Source: an uncultured Jannaschia sp. (GTDB lineage Bacteria; Pseudomonadota; Alphaproteobacteria; Rhodobacterales; Rhodobacteraceae). From it: DNA of 64,000 nt. The stretch is taken from NCBI RefSeq assembly GCF_947494025.1, contig NZ_CANLTQ010000002.1:124001-188000 (forward strand), given 5' to 3'. A model generated the notes under the pieces. The model worked only from the letters and a program-made list of their open reading frames with translations, was not told where the DNA came from and ran no database searches. Each line of letters opens with the position of its first letter. The first letter of the stretch is position 1. This document shows positions 1 through 11,523 of this stretch, one piece after another. The position numbers were made by a program, and so were the translations under genes.

Positions 1-1948
1 TTGCGTTCTCACTAATATACTGAAACCGCATCTCCGGCTTCTTGCCCATCAGGCGTTCCACGAGGTCGCCGGTCTCGCCGGGGAGGTCCTCGTCGATGGA
101 GACGCGGATGAGCTTGCGGGAGGCGGGGTCCATCGTCGTCTCCTTGAGGTCCTTCGCGTCCATCTCGCCCAGACCCTTGAAGCGGGAGACGTCGATCTTG
201 CCGCCGTTCTTTCCCTTGCCGCCCAGACCCTTCTTCAGCCAGGCGTCGCGCTCGGCCTCGTCGAGGCAGTAGACGCGGTTCGCCCCCTGCGTCAGCCGGA
301 ACAGCGGCGGGCAGGCGAGGTAGAGGTGGCCGCTGTCGATCATCGGCCGCATCTGGGTGAAGAAGAACGTCATCAGGAGCGCGGCGATATGCGCCCCGTC
401 CACGTCGGCGTCGGTCATGATGATGACCTTGTCGTAGCGCAGATCCTCGATGTCGAAGCGCGAGCCCAGCCCGACGCCCAGCGCCTGCGACAGGTCCGAG
501 ATCTCCGCGTTGGAGCCGAGCTTGGAGGACGCCGCGCCGAGCACGTTCAGGATCTTGCCGCGCAGGGGCAGGAGCGCCTGGGTCTTGCGGTCGCGCGCCA
601 TCTTGGCGGAGCCGCCGGCCGAGTCGCCCTCCACGATGAAGATCTCGGTGCCGTCGCGCGCGCTCGCCGTGCAATCGACGAGCTTGCCGGGCAGGCGGAG
701 CTTCTTGGTGGCGGATTTGCGGGCCGTCTCCTTCTCCTGCCGGCGGCGCAGACGCTCCTCCGCGCGCAGCACGAGGAAGTCGAGGATGGCGCCCGCGGCC
801 TTGGTGTCGGAGGCGAGCCAGGTGTCGAAGCGGTCGCGGATCGCCGTCTCCACCAGCCGCGCGGCCTCCGTGGTGGCGAGCCGGTCCTTGGTCTGGCCGA
901 CGAATTCGGGCTCCGCGATGAAGCAGGAGACGAGGGCCGCGCCCCCGGTGGTCAGGTCGTCGCGGGTGATCTGCGCGGCCTTGCGGTTGCCCGCGAGTTC
1001 CCCGTAGGCCTTCACGCCCTTCAGGATCGCGGCCCAGAACCCCTGCTCGTGGGTGCCGCCCTCGGGCGTGGGGACGGTGTTGCAGTAGCTTTGCAGGAAG
1101 CCGTCGCGGGAGGGGGTCCAGTTGATCGCCCACTCGACCTTGCCGGGGATGCCGAACCGCTCCCGGAAGTCGACGGTGCCGGCGAAGGGCGCGTCGGCAT
1201 AGGTCGCGGCGTCGCCCAGCGTTTCCGCGAGGTAGTCGGCCAGCCCGCCGGGGAAGTGGAACGTGGCCCTGGTGGGCGTTTCCCCGTCGTCGATCTCCGA
1301 CGACCAGCGGATCTCGACGCCGGAGAACAGGTAGGCCTTGGAGCGGATCGAGCGGAACAGCCGCGCGGGCTTCAGGCGGTGGGTGCCGAAGATCTCCGGG
1401 TCGGCGTGGAAGGTGGTGGTCGTGCCCCGCCGGTTCGGCGCCGCGCCGATCCGGGCCACGGGCCCCTGCGGGACGCCGCGGGAGAAGCGCTGCTCCCAGA
1501 GCTGGCGGTCGCGGGCGACCTGCACTACCATCGAATCGCTGAGCGCGTTGACCACGGAGGCGCCCACGCCGTGCAGGCCGCCCGAGGTCTGGTAGGCCTT
1601 GCCGGAGAACTTGCCGCCGGCGTGGAGCGTGCAGAGGATCACCTCCAGCGCGGACTTGCCGGGGAACTTCGGGTGGGGATCGACGGGGATGCCGCGGCCG
1701 TTGTCGCGGATCGTGCAGGAGCCGTCGGCGAGAAGCTCCACCTCGATCCGGTTGGCGTGGCCGGCCACCGCCTCGTCCATCGAGTTGTCGAGCACCTCGG
1801 CCACCATGTGGTGGAGCGCCCGCTCGTCGGTGCCGCCGATATACATCCCCGGGCGCTTGCGGACGGGCTCCAGCCCCTCCAGCACCTCGATGGAGGAGGC
1901 GTCGTAGCTATGGTCCGGCTGGGCGCCGTCGAGGAGATCGTCGGGCAT
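1..1948 (-). CDS. parE: DNA topoisomerase IV subunit B (ParE), 3' end cut by window
   Basis: ATPase subunit of topoisomerase IV, which decatenates daughter chromosomes together with ParC. The frame is open from an ATG at 1948 to the left edge (649 codons) and is absent from the ORF track because the stop lies outside. Visible features are the GHKL ATPase motifs (EVLDNSMDEA, DNGRGIPVD, GGLHGVGASVVNAL), the TOPRIM stretch (IVEGDSAGGSAK, then MTDADVDGAHI) and the C-terminal GETGDLVERLMGKKPEMRFQ. Near-complete length of about 650 residues and no GyrB-type insert after the TOPRIM domain favour ParE over GyrB (about 800 residues). Only a few C-terminal residues are missing. It is divergent from galE. 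Confidence 0.93.
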   Translation of the reverse strand, partial: MPDDLLDGAQPDHSYDASSIEVLEGLEPVRKRPGMYIGGTDERALHHMVAEVLDNSMDEAVAGHANRIEVELLADGSCTIRDNGRGIPVDPHPKFPGKSALEVILCTLHAGGKFSGKAYQTSGGLHGVGASVVNALSDSMVVQVARDRQLWEQRFSRGVPQGPVARIGAAPNRRGTTTTFHADPEIFGTHRLKPARLFRSIRSKAYLFSGVEIRWSSEIDDGETPTRATFHFPGGLADYLAETLGDAATYADAPFAGTVDFRERFGIPGKVEWAINWTPSRDGFLQSYCNTVPTPEGGTHEQGFWAAILKGVKAYGELAGNRKAAQITRDDLTTGGAALVSCFIAEPEFVGQTKDRLATTEAARLVETAIRDRFDTWLASDTKAAGAILDFLVLRAEERLRRRQEKETARKSATKKLRLPGKLVDCTASARDGTEIFIVEGDSAGGSAKMARDRKTQALLPLRGKILNVLGAASSKLGSNAEISDLSQALGVGLGSRFDIEDLRYDKVIIMTDADVDGAHIAALLMTFFFTQMRPMIDSGHLYLACPPLFRLTQGANRVYCLDEAERDAWLKKGLGGKGKNGGKIDVSRFKGLGEMDAKDLKETTMDPASRKLIRVSIDEDLPGETGDLVERLMGKKPEMRFQYISENA

Positions 1949-2149
1949 TCTGCTGCTCTATCTTGTGGTGTTCGTGCCTGACTAGGCGAAATGCGGCCCT
2001 CGCGAAAGACCGTCCCGGCCGACCCGAAGCCGCCCGCCCGCGATCCGTTCCTGTCGCGCCGGCGTTCACCTCGTCGCGCGCCGCAGGGTTTTCGCGCGGA
2101 TGCGGAGCCGCTAGACGCGGAGAACCGACAGCTTTTCCGGAGATCCGAC

Positions 2150-3166
2150 ATGCCGCACATCCTCCTCACCGGCGGGGCCGGCTATATCGGGTCGCACACC
2201 TATGTGGCGCTGCGCGAGGCCGGGTTCGCGGTGACGATCCTCGACGACTTCTCGAACTCCGACGGAGGCGTGATCGACCGGCTCGCCCGTTTGACCGGCG
2301 CGGATGTCGACGTGGTGGAGGGAACGGTGCTCGACCGCGCGCTGCTGACGCGGCTCTTCGCGGCGAAGCCCATCGACGGCGTGGTGCATTTCGCCGCCAG
2401 GAAGGCGGTGGGCGAGAGCGTGGCGAAGCCGCTCGACTATTTCGAGACGAATATCGGCGGGCTGACGAACCTGATGCTGGCGATGCGGGCGGCGGAGGTC
2501 TGGCGCCTCGTCTTCTCCTCGACGGCCACGGTCTACGGCGAGCCGGAGGTCTTTCCGCTGACGGAGGACATGCCGCTCGCCCATACCTCGCCCTATGCCT
2601 TCACCAAGGTCACCTGCGAGCGCATTCTGGAGCAGGCGGCACAGGCCGATCCCTGGCTGATCGGCGTCTTGCGGTATTTCAACCCGGTGGGGGCGCATGC
2701 GTCCGCGCTGATCGGGGAGGATCCGCGCGGCACGCCGGAGAACCTGATGCCTTATGTCGCAAAGGTCGCGACGGGCGAGATGCCGGAGCTGCGCGTTTTC
2801 GGGGATGACTACGACACGCCGGACGGGACTTGCTGGCGCGACTACATCCACGTGATGGACTTGGCCGACGCCCATGTGAAATCGCTGCAGGCGCTGCTGG
2901 ACGGGCGGGCGCACCGGCTCAACATCGGAACGGGCAATCCCGTCTCGGTGCTGGAGATGCACGGTGCCTATCAGAAGGTCGTCGGGCGCGAGCTGCCCTA
3001 CCGCATCGCGCCGCGGCGGGCGGGCGATGTTCCGAAGCTCTACGCCGATCCGAGCCGTGCGCGGTCCGAGCTCGGCTTCGAGGCGCGGCGCGACCTGGAG
3101 GAGATGTGTCGATCGAGCTGGAACTGGGTGCAGGCCCGCGCGGCGGGCTGGAAGTTCAACTCCTGA
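2150..3166 (+). CDS. galE: UDP-glucose 4-epimerase
   Basis: Interconverts UDP-glucose and UDP-galactose with bound NAD, supplying galactose for surface polysaccharide. It is a 338-residue extended short-chain dehydrogenase, the usual GalE length. The Rossmann motif GGAGYIG is at residues 8-14, the catalytic SST at 123-125 and YxxxK at Y149-K153. The GalE-type DGTCWRDYIHVMDLADAH follows. The ORF track starts 53 residues earlier at 1991, but that stretch is low-complexity Arg/Pro; the ATG at 2150 puts the Rossmann motif at the expected place. It stands alone between parE and cckA. Confidence 0.93.
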   Translation: MPHILLTGGAGYIGSHTYVALREAGFAVTILDDFSNSDGGVIDRLARLTGADVDVVEGTVLDRALLTRLFAAKPIDGVVHFAARKAVGESVAKPLDYFETNIGGLTNLMLAMRAAEVWRLVFSSTATVYGEPEVFPLTEDMPLAHTSPYAFTKVTCERILEQAAQADPWLIGVLRYFNPVGAHASALIGEDPRGTPENLMPYVAKVATGEMPELRVFGDDYDTPDGTCWRDYIHVMDLADAHVKSLQALLDGRAHRLNIGTGNPVSVLEMHGAYQKVVGRELPYRIAPRRAGDVPKLYADPSRARSELGFEARRDLEEMCRSSWNWVQARAAGWKFNS

Positions 3167-3265
3167 GCCGGGCCGCCGACGGGGTGGGTCAGCGCGGACC
3201 GGGCTATATCCGGGCAGCGGCGCGCCCGGACCGGAACCGTACGGCCGCCGGCATTCGGGGCCGGA

Positions 3266-3280
3266 TTAATTCCGTATTAA
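3266..3280 (+). promoter_or_regulatory. Candidate CtrA box TTAA-N7-TTAA upstream of cckA
   Basis: The sequence TTAATTCCGTATTAA matches the alphaproteobacterial CtrA consensus TTAA-N7-TTAA exactly. It lies about 70 bp upstream of the cckA TTG start, in an AT-rich island inside very GC-rich DNA. CckA controls CtrA phosphorylation, so a CtrA box here would form a feedback loop. That regulatory role is inference; the motif is seen directly. Confidence 0.55.
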
Positions 3281-3349
3281 GATTTATTTAGGATACGTTT
3301 ACCGCGTTATCGACGGATAGGCCGATCAGGCTCGGCGAAAGGGTGGACT

Positions 3350-5896
3350 TTGGGCGATACGGCACAGACCCTCAACCGATTGCGGACCGGGTCCACGATC
3401 TTCTTTCTTGCGGCGCTCGCCGCGGTGTTGGCGTCCTTTGTGGTGGAGCTCGACGTATCGCGCGCGCTGCTGCTCGCCCTGGCGGGATCGCTCGCGGCGA
3501 TCCCCGCCGCGTTGCAGATCGCGGCCAATGTGGACGCCCGCATGGAGCGCCGCCGGCTGAAGGCCGTGATGGAGTTCCTCGAGTTCGACACCGCCCCGGG
3601 CCTGTGCACGGACGAGGCCGGAACCGTGTTCGCGCAGAACGCCGCCGCTATCGACAAGTTCGGCGCGCAGGACGGCGCGGCGATGACGACCGCGCTGGAG
3701 GCGCTCTTCGCCAATCCGGACGCCGTCGTCCATCGCCTCCGCCACGCCGCGCGGGGGCAGGGCTCCGCGCACGAGGACGTCGTGACGCGCAGGGGCCATG
3801 TCCGCGTGGCGGTGCGCCAAATCCCCGGCGGCCTTCTATGGCGGTTCGTCGACCTCGTGGACCGGCCCGCGCGCGCGCGCGATGGGATCGGCCTGCCGAT
3901 GCTGGCCTTCGGCCCGTCGGGAACGGTGCTTTACACGAACGAGGTGCTGCGCGCGCAGGTGGGACATCGCGCCGAGCGCCTGCGGGATCTGTTCCAGGAC
4001 CTGCCTCTCGTGAGCGGTGGTCTGAACCGGCTTCTCACCGACGACGGGCCACAGCCCGTCCGCGTCATCCTGTCGGAATCGGTGAACGGGCGGTCCGAGG
4101 TTTTCGTGATGCCGGCGACGGAGCATCAGAACGATCGCGTCGGGCTCGACTCCCTGCCCGTGGCCCTTCTGCGGCTCGATTCCGAGGGCCGCGTCCTGTC
4201 CGCCAACCGGCTGGCGCGCGATCTGCTGCCGGCGACCGCGTCCCCCGGAGAGGTCCGGCTCGCCGCCATGGTCGAGGGGCTGGGCCGCAGTGTCCGCGAA
4301 TGGGTCAGCGAGGCCGCGGCCGGGCGGGGCCTTTACCGCGCGGAGGTGGTGCGGGTGACCGGCGCCGAGGTGGAGACCTACCTGCAGATCACGCTGGGCC
4401 GCCCGGTCGACGACGCGGAAGGCGGCCTGCTCGCCGTGCTGAACGATGCGACCGAGCTCAAGACCCTCGAGGCGCAGTTCGTGCAGAGCCAGAAGATGCA
4501 GGCCATCGGTCAGCTCGCCGGCGGCGTGGCGCACGACTTCAACAACCTCCTCACGGCGATCTCGGGCCATTGCGACCTGCTGCTCTTGCGCCACGAGGAG
4601 GGCGACGAGGATTTCGCGGACCTCAAGCAGATCAACCAGAACGCGAACCGCGCGGCCGCCCTCGTGGGCCAGCTCCTTGCGTTCTCGCGCAAGCAGAAGC
4701 TGCAGATGCAGCCGGTGGACCTGCGCGACACGCTGAGCGATCTCGCGCATCTTCTGAACCGGCTGGTGGGCGACAATGTCCGCCTTACGCTGCAGCACGA
4801 TCCCGGCCTCATTCCGGTCCGGGGCGACCGGCGGCAGCTGGAGCAGGTGCTGATGAACCTCGTGGTCAACGCGCGGGACGCGATGCCCGAGGGCGGCGAG
4901 ATCCGGATCGAGACCGAGTGCCGCTTCCTGAACCAGCCGCAGACCCGCGACCGGGTGACGATGCCGCCGGGCCAGTACGTGGTCATCACCGTGACCGACG
5001 AGGGCTTGGGCATCTCCAGCGACAACCTCGGCCGGATCTTCGAGCCGTTCTTCACGACCAAGCGACCGGGCGAAGGGACCGGCCTCGGCCTGTCGATGGC
5101 CTACGGCATCGTGAAGCAGTCCGGCGGCTATATCTTCGCGGATTCCGAACTCGGCGTGGGAACGCGGTTCAGCCTGTACTTCCCGGCCATGCCCGACGAC
5201 GAGAAGGTCGCCGATCTCGATGACGATCCCGACGAGATGCTCGCGTCGCCCGCCGTCGCGACGCCCGCCGTTCCGGCCAACCCGGTCGATCTGCCGGCGG
5301 CGCCCGAACGCCCGGGCAGCCGGGCGGAGGACGGGGACGCCGCGCGCGCTCCGGCGAAGGGCGACAGGGATGCGGGATCCGGGCGCGAGGATGTCGATCC
5401 GGGCAGGGCCGGAACCGCGGACGAGGCGGACCGCCTGATCGCCAAGGCGGTCCATGCCGCCCGCGCGAAGACCGGGGGCGGCGCGAACGGGGCGACCGTC
5501 GACGCGCCCGCCGAAACGACCGGGGACCGCGCGCGCCCTGTCGTGCTTCTGGTCGAGGACGAGGCGCCGGTCCGGGCCTTCGCCTCCCGCGCGCTTCGCC
5601 TGCGCGGCTACGACGTGGTGGAGGCCGAGAACGCCGAATCCGCCCTCGCGCAGCTGTCGGACGCGTCGCTCGTCGTCGACCTGTTCGTGACCGACGTGAT
5701 GATGCCGGGGCTCGACGGGCCGAGCTGGGTGCGCAAGGCGCTCGAGGACCGGCCCAAGGTGCGGACCGTCTTCATCTCGGGCTACACGCAGGACGCGTTG
5801 TCGGAAACCAGCGCCCCCGTGCCGAACGCGACCTTTCTGGCCAAGCCGTTCTCGCTGAACGACTTGACCCGCACGGTGGAGCAGGCGCTGCAATAG
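3350..5896 (+). CDS. cckA: Hybrid sensor histidine kinase/phosphatase CckA
   Basis: Membrane hybrid kinase that, in the known pathway, passes phosphate through ChpT to CtrA and CpdR. 848 residues from a TTG start with RBS-like gaaaggg just upstream; a later ATG would remove the membrane segments. Two transmembrane helices lie at about 15-60, followed by a PAS-like region (about 255-380). The HisKA H-box VAHDFNNLL carries H395. The HATPase part has VVNARDAM and [13 protein letters not shown]-terminal receiver domain ([17 protein letters not shown]) carries phospho-acceptor D782. Between kinase and receiver is an unusually long Ala/Pro/Asp-rich linker of about 110 residues. chpT lies 25 kb away in the same window. 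The 3' end converges on the sulfotransferase gene with one base between stops. Confidence 0.92.
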   Translation: MGDTAQTLNRLRTGSTIFFLAALAAVLASFVVELDVSRALLLALAGSLAAIPAALQIAANVDARMERRRLKAVMEFLEFDTAPGLCTDEAGTVFAQNAAAIDKFGAQDGAAMTTALEALFANPDAVVHRLRHAARGQGSAHEDVVTRRGHVRVAVRQIPGGLLWRFVDLVDRPARARDGIGLPMLAFGPSGTVLYTNEVLRAQVGHRAERLRDLFQDLPLVSGGLNRLLTDDGPQPVRVILSESVNGRSEVFVMPATEHQNDRVGLDSLPVALLRLDSEGRVLSANRLARDLLPATASPGEVRLAAMVEGLGRSVREWVSEAAAGRGLYRAEVVRVTGAEVETYLQITLGRPVDDAEGGLLAVLNDATELKTLEAQFVQSQKMQAIGQLAGGVAHDFNNLLTAISGHCDLLLLRHEEGDEDFADLKQINQNANRAAALVGQLLAFSRKQKLQMQPVDLRDTLSDLAHLLNRLVGDNVRLTLQHDPGLIPVRGDRRQLEQVLMNLVVNARDAMPEGGEIRIETECRFLNQPQTRDRVTMPPGQYVVITVTDEGLGISSDNLGRIFEPFFTTKRPGEGTGLGLSMAYGIVKQSGGYIFADSELGVGTRFSLYFPAMPDDEKVADLDDDPDEMLASPAVATPAVPANPVDLPAAPERPGSRAEDGDAARAPAKGDRDAGSGREDVDPGRAGTADEADRLIAKAVHAARAKTGGGANGATVDAPAETTGDRARPVVLLVEDEAPVRAFASRALRLRGYDVVEAENAESALAQLSDASLVVDLFVTDVMMPGLDGPSWVRKALEDRPKVRTVFISGYTQDALSETSAPVPNATFLAKPFSLNDLTRTVEQALQ

Positions 5897-5897
5897 G

Positions 5898-6476
5898 TCA
5901 TCGGGCCGCCCCCTCCCAAAGCGCGTAATCCGCCGCCCGTTCGTCGCGCAGCCGCGCGGTCAGGGCGGGCGGCAGCGACAGGTCGCCGCCCGGCGAGGCA
6001 TTCGCGCGCGGAAGCTCGAACGCGAGGTCGAGACGCTCGCGGAGATACGCGACCGCGCGGTCCATCGCCTCGTGCCGGAACAGGTGGTCGACCCCGTCCG
6101 CGAGCATCACCGCCTGCGATCCGACGCGCGCGAAGGGGGGTGGATCGGGCGCGAGATGCGCCTCCATGAATTCCGCGAACGTCAGGCCCGCGGTGGAGTT
6201 CGCATGGCCCCGCAGCGCGGGCCGGGTGCGGTAGCGGAACCAGCTTCCAAGCCAGTCCCCCGGCTCCCGCACCAGGGCCATCTTCTCCAGCGACCGCCCG
6301 TTCCGCTCGAAGAACGGACGCAGCTCGCGGTCGTATCTCCGCACGCCGCAATGTTTCAGTCCCGGCGGATCGACGATCGCCGCGGCCGCGTGCGGGACGA
6401 GCGCCGCCTCGAGCGCGGTGGAGCCCGTCTTGGGCACCGCCAGCAGCACGAGACGGGCCTTCCAGAAGATCAACAC
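5898..6476 (-). CDS. Sulfotransferase-family protein
   Basis: 192-residue protein with the PAPS 5'-phosphosulfate-binding loop near the N-terminus ([11 protein letters not shown]), followed by [16 protein letters not shown], which fits the 3'-phosphate-binding region of the sulfotransferase family. It probably transfers a sulfuryl group from PAPS to an unidentified acceptor. The start is a GTG at 6476; the protein is short for the superfamily but begins directly with the beta strand before the PAPS loop, so it looks complete. It is divergent from recA and convergent with cckA. The acceptor cannot be told from the sequence. Confidence 0.72.
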   Translation of the reverse strand: MLIFWKARLVLLAVPKTGSTALEAALVPHAAAAIVDPPGLKHCGVRRYDRELRPFFERNGRSLEKMALVREPGDWLGSWFRYRTRPALRGHANSTAGLTFAEFMEAHLAPDPPPFARVGSQAVMLADGVDHLFRHEAMDRAVAYLRERLDLAFELPRANASPGGDLSLPPALTARLRDERAADYALWEGAAR

Positions 6477-6538
6477 GTTCGGATTCTCGCTTCCATGCCC
6501 TCCCCATCGCGCGAATTAAGGTCGATTTGAATGATTAC

Positions 6539-6567
6539 TTGAATGCGTTCCCCAAACGTTCCATATC
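6539..6567 (+). promoter_or_regulatory. Candidate recA promoter, -35 TTGAAT / N17 / -10 CATATC
   Basis: A TTGAAT hexamer and a CATATC hexamer are spaced by 17 bases, about 80 bp upstream of the chosen recA start. The -10 is a weak match (3 of 6). The spacer is occupied by a GTTC-N7-GTTC repeat, which fits a LexA-repressed promoter. Confidence 0.5.
6547..6561 (+). promoter_or_regulatory. LexA-type SOS box GTTC-N7-GTTC
   Basis: GTTCCCCAAACGTTC is an exact direct repeat GTTC-N7-GTTC, the operator form known for alphaproteobacterial LexA. It sits between the putative -35 and -10 of recA, so LexA binding would block RNA polymerase. Confidence 0.75.
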
Positions 6568-6578
6568 CGGTGCAAGCA

Positions 6579-6593
6579 GAACGATACGAGAAC
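6579..6593 (+). promoter_or_regulatory. Second LexA-type SOS box, opposite orientation (GAAC-N7-GAAC)
   Basis: GAACGATACGAGAAC is the reverse complement of GTTC-N7-GTTC. It begins 18 bases after the first box, just downstream of the expected transcription start of recA. Two exact boxes in one short region make a chance match unlikely. Confidence 0.68.
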
Positions 6594-6643
6594 GAAACCC
6601 CGATTGCCGCGGCTGCGGCAGCATGCAACAAGGGCCTGATACT

Positions 6644-7714
6644 ATGGGAATGGCGAACCTTATCGACATGGCTGACAAACGCGGCGCGGACAAGCAGAAG
6701 GCGCTCGACAGCGCGCTGGCCCAGATCGAGCGGCAGTTCGGCAAGGGCTCCATCATGAAGCTCGGGGGCGACAACGTCCTCAAGGACATCGAGTCGACCT
6801 CGACCGGCTCCCTTGGCCTCGACATCGCGCTCGGCATCGGCGGCCTGCCGAAGGGCCGCGTGGTCGAGATCTACGGCCCGGAATCCTCGGGCAAGACGAC
6901 GCTGACCCTCCATGTCGTCGCCGAGGAACAGAAGAAGGGCGGCGTCTGCGCCTTTGTCGACGCCGAGCACGCGCTCGACCCGCAATACGCCCGCAAGCTG
7001 GGCGTCGATCTCGACGAGCTCCTGATCTCGCAGCCCGATACCGGCGAGCAGGCGCTCGAGATCGTGGACACGCTCGTGCGCTCCGGCGCGGTGAGCCTCG
7101 TGGTGGTGGACTCGGTCGCGGCGCTGACGCCGAAATCGGAGCTCGAGGGCGACATGGGCGACAGCTCGGTCGGCGTTCACGCGCGCCTGATGAGCCAGGC
7201 CATGCGCAAGCTCACGGGCTCGATCTCCCGCTCGAATTGCATGGTGATCTTCATCAACCAGATCCGCATGAAGATCGGCGTCATGTTCGGCTCGCCGGAG
7301 ACGACCACGGGCGGCAACGCGTTGAAATTCTATTCCTCCGTCCGGCTCGACATCCGTCGCATCGGCGCGATCAAGGATCGCGACGAGGTCGTGGGCAACA
7401 CCACGCGGGTGAAGGTCGTCAAGAACAAGGTCGCGCCGCCGTTCAAGCAGGTCGAGTTCGACATCATGTACGGCGAGGGCATCTCCAAGATGGGCGAGCT
7501 GCTCGACCTCGGCGTGAAGGCCGGCGTGGTCGACAAGTCCGGTGCCTGGTTCAGCTACGGCGACGAGCGCATCGGGCAGGGACGCGAGAACTCCAAGACG
7601 TTCCTGCGCGAGAACCCCTCCGTCGCGCTCGAGATCGAGGACAAGATCCGCGCGGCCCACGGCCTCGACTTCAAGATGGGCGCCGACGACAACGACGAGA
7701 TTCTGGACCAGTGA
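6644..7714 (+). CDS. recA: Recombinase RecA
   Basis: Strand-exchange ATPase for homologous recombination and co-protease for LexA cleavage. 356 residues from the chosen start, the family's normal length. Walker A GPESSGKT is at 78-85; [10 protein letters not shown] (Walker B), the L1/L2 loop regions and [14 protein letters not shown] are all present. The ORF track begins at 6527, but the added 39 residues are not RecA-like and would overlap the promoter and SOS boxes. The ATG at 6644 has an AAGGG RBS nine bases upstream; an ATG two codons later is the alternative. Regulation by two LexA-type boxes is strongly suggested. A G+C hairpin follows the gene. Confidence 0.97.
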   Translation: MGMANLIDMADKRGADKQKALDSALAQIERQFGKGSIMKLGGDNVLKDIESTSTGSLGLDIALGIGGLPKGRVVEIYGPESSGKTTLTLHVVAEEQKKGGVCAFVDAEHALDPQYARKLGVDLDELLISQPDTGEQALEIVDTLVRSGAVSLVVVDSVAALTPKSELEGDMGDSSVGVHARLMSQAMRKLTGSISRSNCMVIFINQIRMKIGVMFGSPETTTGGNALKFYSSVRLDIRRIGAIKDRDEVVGNTTRVKVVKNKVAPPFKQVEFDIMYGEGISKMGELLDLGVKAGVVDKSGAWFSYGDERIGQGRENSKTFLRENPSVALEIEDKIRAAHGLDFKMGADDNDEILDQ

Positions 7715-7750
7715 CCGTCCGCCGCGCGCGGACCATGGCCGGATGACGTG

Positions 7751-7784
7751 ACGGGGTCGCCTGCCGGGCGGCCCCGTCTTCGTT
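7751..7784 (+). terminator. Stem-loop terminator after recA
   Basis: Arms ACGGGGTCGCC (7751-7761) and GGCGGCCCCGT (7767-7777) pair over 11 bp with one G-T wobble around a 5-base loop, followed by the T-containing tail cttcgtt. It separates recA from alaS. Confidence 0.6.
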
Positions 7785-7851
7785 GCCCGACTGGACGGGC
7801 CGGCATGGCGGCGATAGGACGGCGCGGACCCGCCGCGCGAGGACGAAAGAC

Positions 7852-10500
<2,649 letters not shown>

Positions 10501-10517
10501 CGGGGCGATCGGCGGGT

Positions 10518-10847
10518 TCAGTGCCCCGTCGTGTCGGAAAAGAGCTGCATCACGACGATCCCGGAGATGATCAGGATCAGCCCGGCAATCGCGGGAAGAT
10601 CGAGCCGCTGCCCGAAGACGACCCAGCCGATCGCCGCGATCAGCACGATGCCGAGCCCGGACCAGATGGCATAGGCGATGCCCACGGGGATCGTCCGGAG
10701 GACAAGCGACAGCAGGAACAGCGACACCACGAAGCAGAACAGCGTGACGAGCGAGGGTCCGAGGCGGGTGAAGCCGCCGGAGGCCTTCAGCGCCGAGGTG
10801 CCGACGGTCTCGAAGGCGATGGCGAGGATCAGGAGCACCCAGTTCAC
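10518..10847 (-). CDS. Small multidrug resistance (SMR) transporter
   Basis: 109-residue four-helix inner-membrane protein of the EmrE/QacE/SugE group, exporting cationic compounds or guanidinium in exchange for protons as a dimer. The essential membrane glutamate is E13 in ILAIAFETVGTSALK; the YAIWSGLG motif of TM3 is present. The start is a GTG at 10847, one base after the TGA of the upstream YitT gene, so the two are probably translated together. The sequence does not distinguish a drug pump from a guanidinium exporter. Confidence 0.85.
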   Translation of the reverse strand: MNWVLLILAIAFETVGTSALKASGGFTRLGPSLVTLFCFVVSLFLLSLVLRTIPVGIAYAIWSGLGIVLIAAIGWVVFGQRLDLPAIAGLILIISGIVVMQLFSDTTGH

Positions 10848-10848
10848 G

Positions 10849-11493
10849 TCAGCGTCCGATATAGCGGTCGCGGCGATGGTTGACCGCGATGACGAGGTTC
10901 ACGATCACCGCGCCCAGAAGCGAGACCAGGGCGAGGAACGGGTCGAGGATCACGAACGCCGTCGCAAAGAGCACCGCGTCGAAGCCAAGTTGCACCCACC
11001 CCGCCCGGACCCCGAACCGCTCCTGCATCCAGAGCGCGAGGATGCCGATGCCGCCGAGCGAAGCGCCGTGCCGGAAGATCACGATGAGCCCCATGCCCGT
11101 CACGGCGCCCGCGAGCGCCGAGGCGACCCAAGGGTCGAGTCGTTCGAAGGTGACGAAGGACGGCAGCAGCGCGGCGAAGACCGACAGCAGCGAGACCGCG
11201 ATCACCGTCCGGGCGATGAAGCGCGGTCCCATCCGCCGCCAGCCGAGCACGTAGAACGGCAGGTTCAGGACGAAGAACCAGAGCCCGAACGGCCAGCCGG
11301 TCAGGTAGCTTGCCAGGATGCCGAGTCCCGCGGTCTGGCCGGTCACGAGTCCCGCCGACGTCAGCAAGAGCACGCCCAGCGCGCAGAGCGCCGTGCCGAG
11401 GAGAATGGCCTGAGCATCCTCGAGGGGCGTGTGCGCGACGGCCGCAGGGCGATGCGGCTCGCGGTTCGGCCAGGGCGTGGAGGTTTCTGCCAT
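10849..11493 (-). CDS. YitT-family membrane protein
   Basis: 214-residue polytopic membrane protein with about five hydrophobic helices. Motifs such as LLTSAGLVTGQTAGLGILASYLTGWPFGLWFFVLNLPFYVLGWRRMG cut to their core (GLVTGQTAG, NLPFYVLG) and FRHGASLGGIGIL are characteristic of YitT/DUF161 proteins; the C-terminal DUF2179 domain found in many relatives is absent. Function in this family is not established. It lies 30 bases after icd on the same strand and one base before the SMR gene, so the three may share a transcript. Confidence 0.8.
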   Translation of the reverse strand: MAETSTPWPNREPHRPAAVAHTPLEDAQAILLGTALCALGVLLLTSAGLVTGQTAGLGILASYLTGWPFGLWFFVLNLPFYVLGWRRMGPRFIARTVIAVSLLSVFAALLPSFVTFERLDPWVASALAGAVTGMGLIVIFRHGASLGGIGILALWMQERFGVRAGWVQLGFDAVLFATAFVILDPFLALVSLLGAVIVNLVIAVNHRRDRYIGR

Positions 11494-11523
11494 GGGTTGG
11501 AACGGGTGCGCGGGGCGTGCGCG

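Noticed and set aside
326-1981. 551-aa plus-strand ORF opposite parE
   Set aside because: Low-complexity Arg/Gly/Ala translation, antisense to clear ParE motifs; high GC produces long open shadow frames.
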